From Streptococcus pseudoporcinus LQ 940-04 (GTDB taxonomy: Bacteria > Bacillota > Bacilli > Lactobacillales > Streptococcaceae): 64,000 nucleotides of DNA. Each line of letters opens with the position of its first letter. The first letter of the stretch is position 1. A program made the translations under genes and the position numbers. The DNA is taken from assembly GCF_000188035.1 (NCBI RefSeq), contig NZ_AEUY02000005.1:1178001-1242000 (forward strand), read 5' to 3'. The notes under the pieces were generated by a model that did not search any database, was not told where the DNA came from, and saw nothing but the letters and a program-made list of their open reading frames with translations. Positions 53,148 to 62,633 of this stretch are shown one piece after another.

Positions 53148-53675
53148 TTTATATCTCCATTTCTATAATCAAAATCTAATTTGATTATAACGCTTTCAAT
53201 CAGAGAGATATAGGGCATTTTTTTAGATAAATTGTAAAGAATGACCAAAACTAACTTTTTCTTTGGTTAGTATTTTAATAGATAGGCTCGTGCTATAGGA
53301 AAGGACTAACTTAATTATTGAGGCTTTGTATAAAGTGTGATAGTATACTGTACAAAGTAAGGTTTATTTCTTTTGCTATGCCAAAGGAGGGTACTTGTTG
53401 ATTTTTCATACTAAATCAATATAACAAGTATTAAATGGATAGCAGAGAGCTTGGATAGTGGCCCTCTGAAATCGGCCGCCCATTTTTAGCCCCTAGATGA
53501 CTCACTAAATGCTAGTCACCTATTTTTGCTCAGTATAGCAACGATAAGCCTATTAAAAGCAAGTACTAAGTGTTGTTTTCTAGGCTTTGTGAACAAGAGA
53601 GAAACAAAAATTGCGATTTTATAAGAAAAACAGATTTATCACTATCAACTATTACAGACGCTAAAGGAGAAAAAT
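53148..53675. other. Long intergenic region between secreted protein and DUF2829 gene
   Basis: 528 nt. It holds the minus-strand promoter region of the secreted protein (53164-53199), a TATACT box at 53344-53349 (+), AAAGGAGGG at 53383-53391 followed only by 7-9 codon frames, and a hairpin AAGCCTA (53546-53552)/TAGGCTT (53581-53587) with inner AAAA/TTTT pairing. No convincing gene. Confidence 0.6.
53164..53189. promoter_or_regulatory. Inverted repeat and -10 of the secreted-protein gene
   Basis: TATAATCAAA (53164-53173) and TTTGATTATA (53180-53189) form a perfect 10 bp inverted repeat. On the minus strand the outer half supplies TATAAT (53189-53184), the likely -10. A cre-like sequence TGAAAGCGTTATAA (53199-53186, 13 of 14 positions) overlaps it. 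Confidence 0.6.
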
Positions 53676-53912
53676 ATGACATTTGAAGACATTTTACCAG
53701 GCTTAAAGGCTAAGAAAAAATATGTGCGGACTGGCTGGGGTGGTGCCGAAAATTATGTACAACTTTTTGATAGTCTTGAACAGAACGGCCAAGCTTTAGA
53801 AGTAACACCCTATTTTTTAATCAATGTTTCGGGTGACGGGGAAGGTTTTTCAATGTGGTCGCCAACCCCATGTGATGTTTTGGCTACCGATTGGATTGAA
53901 GTCAATGACTAA
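53676..53912 (+). CDS. DUF2829 protein, Tad2-like
   Basis: 78 residues: MTFEDILPGLKAKKKYVRTGW, YVQLFDS, TPYFLINVSGDGEGFSMWSPTPCDVLATDWIEV. This is the DUF2829 pattern (basic start with R-x-GW, middle PYF, closing W-x-P-x-x-x-D-x-L-A-x-DW). Phage members of DUF2829 (Tad2) bind the cyclic ADP-ribose signal of Thoeris defence. AAAGGAG lies 8 nt before the ATG. It overlaps the SDR gene by 8 nt. No Thoeris genes or phage genes are nearby, so the chromosomal role is open. Confidence 0.8.
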   Translation: MTFEDILPGLKAKKKYVRTGWGGAENYVQLFDSLEQNGQALEVTPYFLINVSGDGEGFSMWSPTPCDVLATDWIEVND

Positions 53913-54603
53913 AAAGGTTCTCGTTACGGGTGTAGCCTCAGGAATCGGTAAGGCTCAAGCAGAATTGTTTTTAAGGAAAGGTTACCAGGTCTATGGTGTT
54001 GACATCAGCGCTAAGCCAGACTTGGCTGGGAACTTTCATTTTTTGCAAATAGACCTTTCATCAGATTTAACTCCCCTTTTTCGATGGTTGCCTTCGGTCG
54101 ATATTCTCCTCAATACAGCGGGCATATTAGATGCCTATAAACCTCTTTTAGAAACGACTATGTCAGATTTCGAAAAGGTTTTTGCTACTAACTTTTTTTC
54201 AATGGTAAAGGTGACACGCTTTTATTTGGAAAAAATGCTGGCGCAGCAAAAGGGGATGATCATCAATATGTGCTCCATTGCTAGTTTTCAAGCTGGCGGA
54301 GGCGGTGCTGCTTATACAAGCAGTAAACACGCTCTTGCTGGCTTCACTCGACAATTAGCTCTGGATTATGCTAGAGCAGGGATCCAAGTCTTTGGTATAG
54401 CACCAGGTGCCGTTCAAACAGCTATGACCGCTGGTGACTTTGAAGAAGGTGGTATGGCTAATTGGGTAGCGCAAGAAACCCCAATTGGCAGGTGGACTCA
54501 GGCTGAAGAGATAGCAGACCTAACTTATTTTTTAGCCTCTGGTAAAGCTGCTTCCATGCAAGGAGAAATTGTTAAAATTGACGGCGGGTGGACCCTTAAA
54601 TAG
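53905..54603 (+). CDS. Short-chain dehydrogenase/reductase
   Basis: 232 residues from ATG 53905, overlapping the DUF2829 stop by 8 nt; a longer frame from 53824 is not supported. The NAD(P)-binding TGVASGIGKAQAELF lies near residue 8, NTAGILD near 70, the catalytic Ser in NMCSIASFQ, and Tyr-Lys in YTSSKHALAG near 140. It is FabG-like, but outside a fatty-acid cluster, so the substrate is unknown. Confidence 0.87.
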   Translation: MTKKVLVTGVASGIGKAQAELFLRKGYQVYGVDISAKPDLAGNFHFLQIDLSSDLTPLFRWLPSVDILLNTAGILDAYKPLLETTMSDFEKVFATNFFSMVKVTRFYLEKMLAQQKGMIINMCSIASFQAGGGGAAYTSSKHALAGFTRQLALDYARAGIQVFGIAPGAVQTAMTAGDFEEGGMANWVAQETPIGRWTQAEEIADLTYFLASGKAASMQGEIVKIDGGWTLK

Positions 54604-54637
54604 CTCTGCCATTACCAAAAAGAAATCGGAAATAGAA

Positions 54638-55147
54638 ATGATTATTAGACAAGAAGAAAAAGAGGATTTTAGGGCTATCTACCAGTTGGTGACAGAAGCC
54701 TTCGCTTGGGCAGAACATAGTGATGGTACTGAGCAGGACTTGGTTGAAGCTTTGCGTGAGGGCGATTCTTATATAGCAGAACTGTCCTTGGTTTTAGAGG
54801 TTGATAAGCAATTACGAGGCCATATCATGTTTACAAAAGCGAAAGTCGGTCAGCATGAGGCCTTGGTTTTAGCACCTTTGAGTATTGCTCCTTGCTATCA
54901 AAAACAGGGTTACGGCAGAGCTTTGATTGATAGAGGTCATCAAGTTGCAAAAAATCTTGGTTATGACCTCATTTTAGTATTGGGTAGCAAAGGCTATTAC
55001 TCTCAATTTGGCTATCAGCCAGCGGAGCTTTTTGGCATTAGCTTACCGCAAGGTTTCCCTTCAGAGAATTTTATGGCTTTATCCTTATGTGGTAATGGTC
55101 ATTATTTAGGTCAAGTCAGCTTTGCTAAAGAATTTGGAATAGATTAA
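54638..55147 (+). CDS. GNAT family N-acetyltransferase
   Basis: 169 residues from ATG 54638 (a longer frame overlaps the SDR gene). The acetyl-CoA motif is LSIAPCYQKQGYGRALIDRG near residue 80, followed by LVLGSKGYYSQFGYQPA, typical of the YhbS-like branch. Substrate unknown. It lies 34 nt after the SDR gene and 13 nt before the oxidoreductase, so one operon is likely. Confidence 0.82.
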   Translation: MIIRQEEKEDFRAIYQLVTEAFAWAEHSDGTEQDLVEALREGDSYIAELSLVLEVDKQLRGHIMFTKAKVGQHEALVLAPLSIAPCYQKQGYGRALIDRGHQVAKNLGYDLILVLGSKGYYSQFGYQPAELFGISLPQGFPSENFMALSLCGNGHYLGQVSFAKEFGID

Positions 55148-55160
55148 GGAGAAGAAGCGA

Positions 55161-56126
55161 ATGAAATTAACAGTTATTGGGACAGGTAAGATTGTTGAGG
55201 AAGCGTTACCCGTTTTATCAGAAACCAAGGGGATAGAACTCAAGGCTATCGTTTCGACTAAAAGAAGCTTTGATAAAGCTAAAGCACTTTCACAATTATA
55301 TGAGATTCCCCACTTTTATGACCAGTTAGAAGAGGCTTTGGAAGATGCTAACAGTGATACGGTCTATATTGCCACGCCTAACCATTTACATTATGAGATG
55401 GCAAAGGCTGCTATCTTGGCGGGGAAACACGTTATCTGTGAAAAGCCATTTACTTTGGAGCTGGCACAAGCACAGGAGCTGGCAGAATTGGCTAAACAGA
55501 AGCAGTTAATGCTTTTAGAGGCTATTACCAATCAGTATTTAGAGAATTTTAGCCTTATTAAAGAGCAATTGCCTGAACTTGGTGACATTAAAGTTGTAGA
55601 CTGTAATTATTCTCAATATTCGTCGCGCTACGATGCTTTTAAAGATGGTGTGATTGCGCCAGCTTTTGACCCTGAAAAAGGAGGGGGCGCTTTAAGGGAT
55701 CTAAATATTTACAATATCCATTTGGTGGTAGGTCTATTTGGAGAACCTGAGCATGTCGCTTACTTACCGAATATGGAGAGAGGTGTTGATACATCGGGGG
55801 TTTTGCTTTTGGATTATGCTAAGTTCAAAGTGGTTTGTATAGGTGCTAAAGATTGCAGTGCCGAAATCAAATCAACAATCCAGGGGAATAAAGGCTCCAT
55901 TGCAATTCTTGGCGCTACAAACACTCTGCCGGAAATCCAAGTGACAAAGAATGGTGAAAAGCCACAAGTATTTAATGCTAATCAAGGAAATCACCGCATG
56001 GTTGCGGAATTCCAAGTCTTTCAAGAAATCATTGCTCTCAAGGATTACGCACGTGCTCAAGCTGCTTTAAATCATAGTCTATCTGTTATGAAAGTCCTTG
56101 AAAAAGCTAGCGAAAGCCTGTCATAA
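55161..56126 (+). CDS. Gfo/Idh/MocA family oxidoreductase
   Basis: 321 residues. The NAD(P)-binding N-terminus TVIGTGKIVEEALP is followed by VYIATPNHLHYEMAKAAILAGKHVICEKPF near residue 70, with the family EKP motif. The C-terminal substrate domain contains GGALRDLNIYNIHLV near residue 178. It acts on a sugar or polyol derivative that cannot be named. AAGGAGAAG precedes the ATG. Last gene of the DUF2829-SDR-GNAT group. Confidence 0.87.
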   Translation: MKLTVIGTGKIVEEALPVLSETKGIELKAIVSTKRSFDKAKALSQLYEIPHFYDQLEEALEDANSDTVYIATPNHLHYEMAKAAILAGKHVICEKPFTLELAQAQELAELAKQKQLMLLEAITNQYLENFSLIKEQLPELGDIKVVDCNYSQYSSRYDAFKDGVIAPAFDPEKGGGALRDLNIYNIHLVVGLFGEPEHVAYLPNMERGVDTSGVLLLDYAKFKVVCIGAKDCSAEIKSTIQGNKGSIAILGATNTLPEIQVTKNGEKPQVFNANQGNHRMVAEFQVFQEIIALKDYARAQAALNHSLSVMKVLEKASESLS

Positions 56127-56132
56127 ACGATT

Positions 56133-56159
56133 GAGATTGACTATGTCAATCTCTTTTTT
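56133..56159 (+). terminator. Terminator after Gfo/Idh gene
   Basis: GAGATTGAC-TAT-GTCAATCTC (56133-56153), a perfect 9 bp stem, followed by six T. Confidence 0.92.
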
Positions 56160-56180
56160 GCTATACTTCACTTGTAAATA

Positions 56181-56189
56181 TGCTATAAT
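56181..56189 (+). promoter_or_regulatory. Extended -10 promoter for glmU operon
   Basis: TG-c-TATAAT at 56181-56189, 34 nt before glmU. Confidence 0.6.
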
Positions 56190-56208
56190 GAAGTGATATT
56201 GAATTTAG

Positions 56209-57603
<1,395 letters not shown>

Positions 57604-57626
57604 AATGGATACAAAGGAGGAGAAGC

Positions 57627-58178
57627 ATGGATTTTGAAGAAAAAACAATTGGTCGGCAAACGATTTACAAAGGAGCTATTTTCGATGTTGTTGTTGATGA
57701 TGTAGAACTTCCCAATGGTTTGGGGCAAGCTAAGCGAGAATTAGTTCTCCATCGTGGTGCCGTTTCTGTCCTAGCAATCACTCCAGAAAATAAGATTCTT
57801 ATTGTGAAACAGTACCGTAAGGCTATTGAGGCTGTTTCTTATGAGATACCAGCAGGAAAATTAGAAGTTGGCGAAGCTGGCGCTGAACGAGAAGCCGCTA
57901 GTCGTGAACTAGAAGAAGAAACTGGTTATAGAGGACAATTAGAACAAATCTATGAGTTTTATACGGCAATCGGTTTTTCAAATGAAAAAATAAGATTGTA
58001 CCTTGCAAGAGATTTACAAAAGGTTGAGAATCCCCGACCACAAGATGACGATGAAGTGCTTGAAGTGTATGAGTTGTCTTACCAAGAGTGTTTAAATCTG
58101 ATTGCTACAGGACAAATTGTAGATGCCAAAACCATAATTGCTATCAATTACTTTGGCCTATATCTAGGAGGTAGCTAA
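57627..58178 (+). CDS. nudF: Nudix hydrolase, ADP-ribose pyrophosphatase type
   Basis: 183 residues. The Nudix box GKLEVGEAGAEREAASRELEEETGY lies near residue 77 with all catalytic Glu present, preceded by VKQYRKAIEAVSYEIPAG as in NudF/YqkG enzymes. It cleaves ADP-ribose to AMP and ribose-5-phosphate. GGAGG lies before the ATG. Between glmU and macP. Confidence 0.88.
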   Translation: MDFEEKTIGRQTIYKGAIFDVVVDDVELPNGLGQAKRELVLHRGAVSVLAITPENKILIVKQYRKAIEAVSYEIPAGKLEVGEAGAEREAASRELEEETGYRGQLEQIYEFYTAIGFSNEKIRLYLARDLQKVENPRPQDDDEVLEVYELSYQECLNLIATGQIVDAKTIIAINYFGLYLGGS

Positions 58179-58180
58179 TC

Positions 58181-58438
58181 ATGGGTAAATCCTTATTAAC
58201 TGATGAAATCATCGAAAAAGCTAATCGCGGTGAGTATATCGAAGATGATTTTGAGGTAGATTCTGAAACAAAGGTTGTGACTTTTTCAGAGGACAAGGAA
58301 GACAATTCTGACCGGATTTATAAAAGTCGACGCATAGAAAATGCCAAACGCCATCACTTTCAATCAAAGCTAAATATGTTATTGATTGCCTTGGTTCTCT
58401 TAATTGCTTTTCTTATTTATGCCATATTTAATTTATAA
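58181..58438 (+). CDS. macP: MacP, cofactor of class A penicillin-binding protein
   Basis: 85 residues: a charged N-terminal cytoplasmic part with an acidic region (EYIEDDFEVDSETKVVTFSEDKED) and one membrane segment at residues about 66-83. It matches pneumococcal MacP in size, layout and position between nudix and mtnN genes; MacP is phosphorylated by StkP and activates PBP2a. GGAGG lies 8 nt upstream. The phosphorylated Thr cannot be fixed by eye. Confidence 0.82.
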   Translation: MGKSLLTDEIIEKANRGEYIEDDFEVDSETKVVTFSEDKEDNSDRIYKSRRIENAKRHHFQSKLNMLLIALVLLIAFLIYAIFNL

Positions 58439-58450
58439 AAAGGATAACAA

Positions 58451-59140
58451 ATGAAAATCGGAATAATTGCCGCAATGGAAGAAGAATTGCGCTTGTTAGT
58501 GGAGCAATTAGCTGAAAAAGAAAGTCATGATATTTTAGCTAATACCTATTATATAGGTAAGATTGCTGGACAAGACCTCGTCTTGGTTCAATCGGGCGTT
58601 GGTAAAGTGATGTCTGCAATGACAGTGGCTATTTTAGTTGAAAACTTTAAGGTTGATGCCTTGATTAATACAGGTTCTGCAGGTGCAGTTGCGCCACATC
58701 TGCAGATCGGGGATGTGGTGGTTGCAAACCAATTGGTTTATCATGATGTCGATTTAAGGGCATTTGGTTACGATTATGGGCAAATGTCCATGCAGCCACT
58801 TTATTTTGAGAGTCATCCTGATTTTGTGACTATCTTTAAAACAGTGTTAGATCAAGAAGAGTGTCATAGTGCTATTGGTCTTATTGCTACTGGTGATTCC
58901 TTTATTGCAGGAGCAGAGAAGCTCAATGTGATTAAAAACCATTTTCCCGATGTTCTAGCTGTGGAGATGGAAGGTGCGGCAATTGCTCAAGCAGCATATG
59001 CCTGTGGTAAACCTTTCATTGTCGTCCGGGCTATGAGTGATACTGCAGCACATGATGCCAATATTACCTTTGATCAATTTATCGTAGAGGCTGGTCGCAA
59101 ATCTGCTCAAATCTTACTAGCGTTTTTAGAAGCCTTGTAA
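58451..59140 (+). CDS. mtnN: 5'-methylthioadenosine/S-adenosylhomocysteine nucleosidase
   Basis: 229 residues. KIGIIAAMEEELRLLVEQL at the start, NTGSAGAVAPHLQIGDVVVA near 72, GLIATGDSFIAG near 146 and AVEMEGAAIAQAAY near 171, the motif that binds ribose. It recycles the by-products of methylation and polyamine synthesis and supplies the AI-2 precursor. AAAAAGGA precedes the ATG. Confidence 0.96.
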   Translation: MKIGIIAAMEEELRLLVEQLAEKESHDILANTYYIGKIAGQDLVLVQSGVGKVMSAMTVAILVENFKVDALINTGSAGAVAPHLQIGDVVVANQLVYHDVDLRAFGYDYGQMSMQPLYFESHPDFVTIFKTVLDQEECHSAIGLIATGDSFIAGAEKLNVIKNHFPDVLAVEMEGAAIAQAAYACGKPFIVVRAMSDTAAHDANITFDQFIVEAGRKSAQILLAFLEAL

Positions 59141-59150
59141 AAAAATTGGA

Positions 59151-59214
59151 AAAAAGAACCACTTATAATGGACAGTGCAAAAGGTAGCTACTGTTCTTAT
59201 AAGTGGTTCTTTTT
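59151..59214. terminator. Strong bidirectional terminator between mtnN and mtsR
   Basis: An 18 bp perfect stem: 59151-59168 (AAAAAGAACCACTTATAA) with 59197-59214, plus an inner GGACAGT/ACTGTTC pairing. Confidence 0.93.
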
Positions 59215-59234
59215 ATAGGATTCTAATTGTTTTT

Positions 59235-59882
59235 TCATGCCTCTGAAATGTAAAGTTGTTCTGCAATCATTTCCGGAATGGTTAATGTTTTGTTATTGTA
59301 ACTTATGGTATAGGTTTTAGCAAAGTTATCAATCTGTTGTAGTTCAATCAGGGTATTTAATCTTAAGTCATGCTGTTCCAAATAGTTGATTAGTTCAATA
59401 TGATCATGGATTCGAGCTAACTTATAGGTCCCTGGTGAGGACAATTGGTTCAATGTTTGATGGTTAATCTCCTTGAGGGGCTCGTTTTTACGCGGAATCG
59501 TTCCACCATGAGGACAAAAAGTAGGGAATCCCAAATTCTCATCAAGCCGATCAATAAAAGTATTAGAAACAGTGTGCTCTAAAATTTCTGCCTCTTGATG
59601 AACTTCTTGAGGACTATATCCTAATTGATTAATCAAAAAGACTTCAATAAGTCGGTGTTTGCGGTATAGATTGGCAACCAGGTCACTTCCTTTTTCTGTT
59701 AATAAATAACCTTTCTTGACATCTTTTTGAATCCATTCTTGGTTAATCATTTTTTTGAGCATCTCGGATACAGCAGGGGGAGAAACTTGCATTTTCTCCG
59801 CTATCATTTTATTAGAAATTTTAAGTTGAATTTGTCCCAGCTCGTGGATACATTTAAGGTAATCTTCTTTATTAGGCGTCAT
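59235..59882 (-). CDS. mtsR: DtxR-family metalloregulator MtsR
   Basis: 215 residues. N-terminal winged helix (TPNKEDYLKCIHELGQ, NKMIAEKMQVSPPAVSEMLKKM), dimerisation and metal-binding domain with HRLIEVFLINQLGYSPQEVHQEAEILEHTVS near residue 75, and a C-terminal SH3/FeoA-like domain (about 150-215). In S. pyogenes MtsR represses mtsABC and other iron genes when Mn or Fe is sufficient. Divergent from mtsA, which it probably controls. Confidence 0.93.
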   Translation of the reverse strand: MTPNKEDYLKCIHELGQIQLKISNKMIAEKMQVSPPAVSEMLKKMINQEWIQKDVKKGYLLTEKGSDLVANLYRKHRLIEVFLINQLGYSPQEVHQEAEILEHTVSNTFIDRLDENLGFPTFCPHGGTIPRKNEPLKEINHQTLNQLSSPGTYKLARIHDHIELINYLEQHDLRLNTLIELQQIDNFAKTYTISYNNKTLTIPEMIAEQLYISEA

Positions 59883-59941
59883 AGGGCTATGCCTTTCTGT
59901 TATTTATAACGATTATTATAACAAAATATTTCAGAAAAATC

Positions 59942-59970
59942 TTGACAAAAGATACTTTGTAATGTACATT
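59942..59970 (+). promoter_or_regulatory. Promoter of mtsABC
   Basis: TTGACA (59942-59947), 17 nt spacer, TACATT (59965-59970). A minus-strand TATAAT (59920-59915) is the candidate mtsR -10. Confidence 0.78.
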
Positions 59971-59980
59971 AATAATATAA

Positions 59981-59994
59981 TTAACTACACCTAA
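59981..59994. promoter_or_regulatory. Possible MtsR operator
   Basis: TTAACTACACCTAA is an imperfect inverted repeat resembling DtxR/MntR-type sites (compare TTAGGTTAACCTAA). It lies about +5 to +18 of the mtsA transcript, a sensible place for repression. The match is by eye only. Confidence 0.4.
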
Positions 59995-60026
59995 TTAATT
60001 AAATAAACTAATTTAAGGAGAGTCTT

Positions 60027-60959
60027 ATGTTTAAGAAGCTAAGTCTAATTGTGACAGCTTTTCTATCCATTATCGTCTTAACAGCTTGTTCGGGAGCAGG
60101 TTCTAAAACTGCTAAAAATGAAAAACTGAATGTGGTTGTTACTAACTCTATTATTGCTGATATGACTAAGAATATAGCTGGAGATAAAATTAATCTTCAC
60201 AGTATTGTACCGATTGGTAAAGATCCACATGAGTATGAGCCATTACCAGCAGATGTCGAAAAAACCAGCTCTGCTGACTTGATTCTTTACAATGGTATTA
60301 ACTTAGAAGATGGTGGCCATGCTTGGTTTACTAAATTGGTTAAGAATGCAAATAAAAAGAAAAATAAAGATTACTTTGCAGTTTCAGATGGGGTTGATGT
60401 CATTTACTTAGAAGGTCAATCTGAAAAAGGCAAAGAAGATCCTCATGCTTGGTTAAATTTAGAAAATGGAATGATTTATTCTAAAAATATTGCTAAGCGT
60501 TTAAGCCAAAAAGATCCTAAAAATGAAGACTATTATCAAGAAAACTTAGACAAGTATTTGGCTAAGCTAGAAAAATTAGATAAAGAAGCTAAATCTAAAT
60601 TTGATAAAATTCCAGAAAACAAGAAAGTCATCGTGACAAGTGAAGGTTGTTTTAAATACTTCTCAAAAGCATATAAAGTACCATCTGCTTATATTTGGGA
60701 AATTAACACAGAAGAAGAAGGAACACCGGATCAAATTTCAAGCTTGATTGAAAAATTAAAGGCTAAAAAACCATCGGCTCTCTTTGTTGAATCAAGTGTG
60801 GACAGTCGTCCGATGAAATCTGTTTCTAAAGATAGTGGCATTCCAATTTATTCTGAAATTTTTACAGATTCTATTGCTAAAAAAGGTCAAGACGGCGATA
60901 GTTACTACGCTATGATGAAGTGGAATCTTGATAAAATTTCTGAAGGATTAGCAAAATAA
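60027..60959 (+). CDS. mtsA: Metal-binding lipoprotein MtsA
   Basis: 310 residues. Lipobox LTAC-S at residues 18-22. The metal ligands of this cluster A-I family are all in place: His68 (DPHEYEP), His140 (EDPHAWL), Glu206 (VTSEGCF) and Asp281 (FTDSIAK). In S. pyogenes MtsA these same positions bind Fe or Mn. It delivers metal to MtsBC. AAGGAG precedes the ATG. Confidence 0.96.
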   Translation: MFKKLSLIVTAFLSIIVLTACSGAGSKTAKNEKLNVVVTNSIIADMTKNIAGDKINLHSIVPIGKDPHEYEPLPADVEKTSSADLILYNGINLEDGGHAWFTKLVKNANKKKNKDYFAVSDGVDVIYLEGQSEKGKEDPHAWLNLENGMIYSKNIAKRLSQKDPKNEDYYQENLDKYLAKLEKLDKEAKSKFDKIPENKKVIVTSEGCFKYFSKAYKVPSAYIWEINTEEEGTPDQISSLIEKLKAKKPSALFVESSVDSRPMKSVSKDSGIPIYSEIFTDSIAKKGQDGDSYYAMMKWNLDKISEGLAK

Positions 60960-60965
60960 TAGCTG

Positions 60966-61006
60966 AAGGCACATGGTCAAGCTGGTTGTGTGCTTTCTTT
61001 TATTTT
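60966..61006 (+). terminator. Partial terminator between mtsA and mtsB
   Basis: AAGGCACA (60966-60973) pairs with TGTGCTTT (60989-60996, one G-U), followed by a T-rich tract. Being weak, it may let only part of the transcripts go on to mtsBC. Confidence 0.6.
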
Positions 61007-61016
61007 AGGAGGAGAA

Positions 61017-61739
61017 ATGATAGAGATAAAAGACCTAAAGGTTAGCTATGATGGTAACAAAACAGTCTTGAGTAATGTTGATTTACAAATTAGTGAACCT
61101 GGGATTATCGGAATTATAGGACCTAATGGGGCTGGAAAGTCAACGCTAATGAAGGCAATTTTAGGCTTAGTTAATTATGATGGTAAAATAACGATCAACC
61201 ATGATTTATCTTCAGCTGATAAAGCCATTGCTTATGTTGAACAACGGAGTCAAATTGATTTTAATTTCCCTATTACGGTTGAAGAATGTGTTTTGTTAGG
61301 GACATATGGAAAGTTAGGTTTATTTAAAAATGTAAAGAGTAAAGAAAAGGAAATGGCACAGAAAGTTCTGGAAGATGTTGGACTAACTGATTATGCCAAA
61401 AAACCAATCAAGGCTTTATCTGGCGGTCAATTTCAGCGTATGCTTTTAGCTCGTTGTTTGATACAGGATCAAGAATATCTGTTTCTTGATGAACCTTTTG
61501 TTGGTATTGATTCTCTTAGTGAAACCATCATTGTTGATTTACTCAAAAAACTTAAAAATCAGGGACGAACAATATTAATTGTTCATCATGATTTAAGCAA
61601 GGTTGAAGATTATTTTGATCACGTTTTATTAATAAATGGCAAGGTTATTGCTTTTGGTTCCGTGTCTGATGTCTTTACAATTGACAACCTTTCTAAGACC
61701 TATGGTAATGAGTTAATCGTGAAAGGAGGAGAGGCCTAA
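61017..61739 (+). CDS. mtsB: Metal ABC transporter ATPase MtsB
   Basis: 240 residues from ATG 61017 (AGGAGGAG directly upstream; an in-frame TTG-type start at 60990 lies in the hairpin and is not used). Walker A GPNGAGKST is near residue 36, the signature LSGGQFQRMLLAR near residue 133, Walker B YLFLDEPFVGID. It powers MtsC. It lies 57 nt after mtsA. Confidence 0.94.
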   Translation: MIEIKDLKVSYDGNKTVLSNVDLQISEPGIIGIIGPNGAGKSTLMKAILGLVNYDGKITINHDLSSADKAIAYVEQRSQIDFNFPITVEECVLLGTYGKLGLFKNVKSKEKEMAQKVLEDVGLTDYAKKPIKALSGGQFQRMLLARCLIQDQEYLFLDEPFVGIDSLSETIIVDLLKKLKNQGRTILIVHHDLSKVEDYFDHVLLINGKVIAFGSVSDVFTIDNLSKTYGNELIVKGGEA

Positions 61740-62579
61740 ATGTTTGATAAGTTTATAAATGGCTTCTTGTCATATCATTTCCTTCAAAATGCCCTCGTTA
61801 CGGCAGTGGTTATTGGTATTGTTTCAGGTGCTGTAGGGTGTTTTATTATCCTACGGTCCATGTCATTGATGGGAGATGCGATTTCTCATGCTGTACTGCC
61901 GGGGGTGGCTCTCTCTTTTATTTTAGGGCTGAATTTTTTCATTGGTGCCATCGTTTTTGGTTTGTTGGCATCCATACTAATTACTTTTATCAAAGAAAAC
62001 AGTGTCATTAAAGGCGATACCGCTATTGGTATTACCTTCAGTTCATTTTTAGCACTAGGGGTTATTCTAATTGGTGTTGCTAATAGTTCCACAGACTTAT
62101 TTCATATCCTTTTTGGTAATATTCTAGCTGTACAAGATAGTGATAAGTGGATAACCATTTTTGTTTCTGTACTGGTATTAGCTTTAATTATTTTATTTTT
62201 CAAAGAGTTACTCCTCACCTCTTTTGATCCTATTTTAGCTAAAACAATGGGAATAAATGTCTCTTTTTATCATTATTTATTAATGGTTTTACTGACGCTT
62301 GTTTCAGTAACGGCGATGCAAAGTGTAGGGACTATCTTAATTGTAGCTATGTTGATAACCCCAGCGGCAACTGCATATCTCTACGCTAATAGTCTAAAAA
62401 CAATGTTAATCATGTCTTCTACCCTAGGAGCTCTGACATCAATTTTAGGTCTATTTTTGGGTTATACTTTCAATATTGCAGCAGGCTCCAGCATTGTTTT
62501 AACCTCCTCTATCATTTTTGCGATTAGCTTCTTTTTATCACCAAAGCAAGCTAGAAAGCTGAAGAAAAGACAAGCATAA
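61740..62579 (+). CDS. mtsC: Metal ABC transporter permease MtsC
   Basis: 279 residues with about eight to nine membrane segments, ABC-3 family. LRSMSLMGDAISHAVLPGVALSF near residue 38 and TAMQSVGTILIVAMLITPAATAYL near residue 190 are the family hallmarks. Its ATG follows the mtsB stop directly. Third gene of mtsABC; takes up manganese and/or iron. Confidence 0.94.
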   Translation: MFDKFINGFLSYHFLQNALVTAVVIGIVSGAVGCFIILRSMSLMGDAISHAVLPGVALSFILGLNFFIGAIVFGLLASILITFIKENSVIKGDTAIGITFSSFLALGVILIGVANSSTDLFHILFGNILAVQDSDKWITIFVSVLVLALIILFFKELLLTSFDPILAKTMGINVSFYHYLLMVLLTLVSVTAMQSVGTILIVAMLITPAATAYLYANSLKTMLIMSSTLGALTSILGLFLGYTFNIAAGSSIVLTSSIIFAISFFLSPKQARKLKKRQA

Positions 62580-62620
62580 AAAAACAGTTCCAACTGTCTA
62601 AGGACATTGGAACTGTTTTT
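62578..62620. terminator. Bidirectional terminator between mtsC and cyclophilin gene
   Basis: AAAACAGTTCCAA (62581-62593) pairs perfectly with TTGGAACTGTTTT (62607-62619), with flanking A and T tracts. Confidence 0.92.
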
Positions 62621-62633
62621 ATAATTAGTTTGC

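Noticed and set aside
53379..53424. AAAGGAGGG with 7-9 codon frames downstream of a TATACT box
   Set aside because: No family, no good -35, and the frames are too short to support; kept only as a note in the intergenic entry.
59926..59940. CodY-like box ATATTTCAGAAAAAT upstream of the mtsA -35
   Set aside because: Only 12 of 15 positions match in a very AT-rich gap; not distinguishable from chance.
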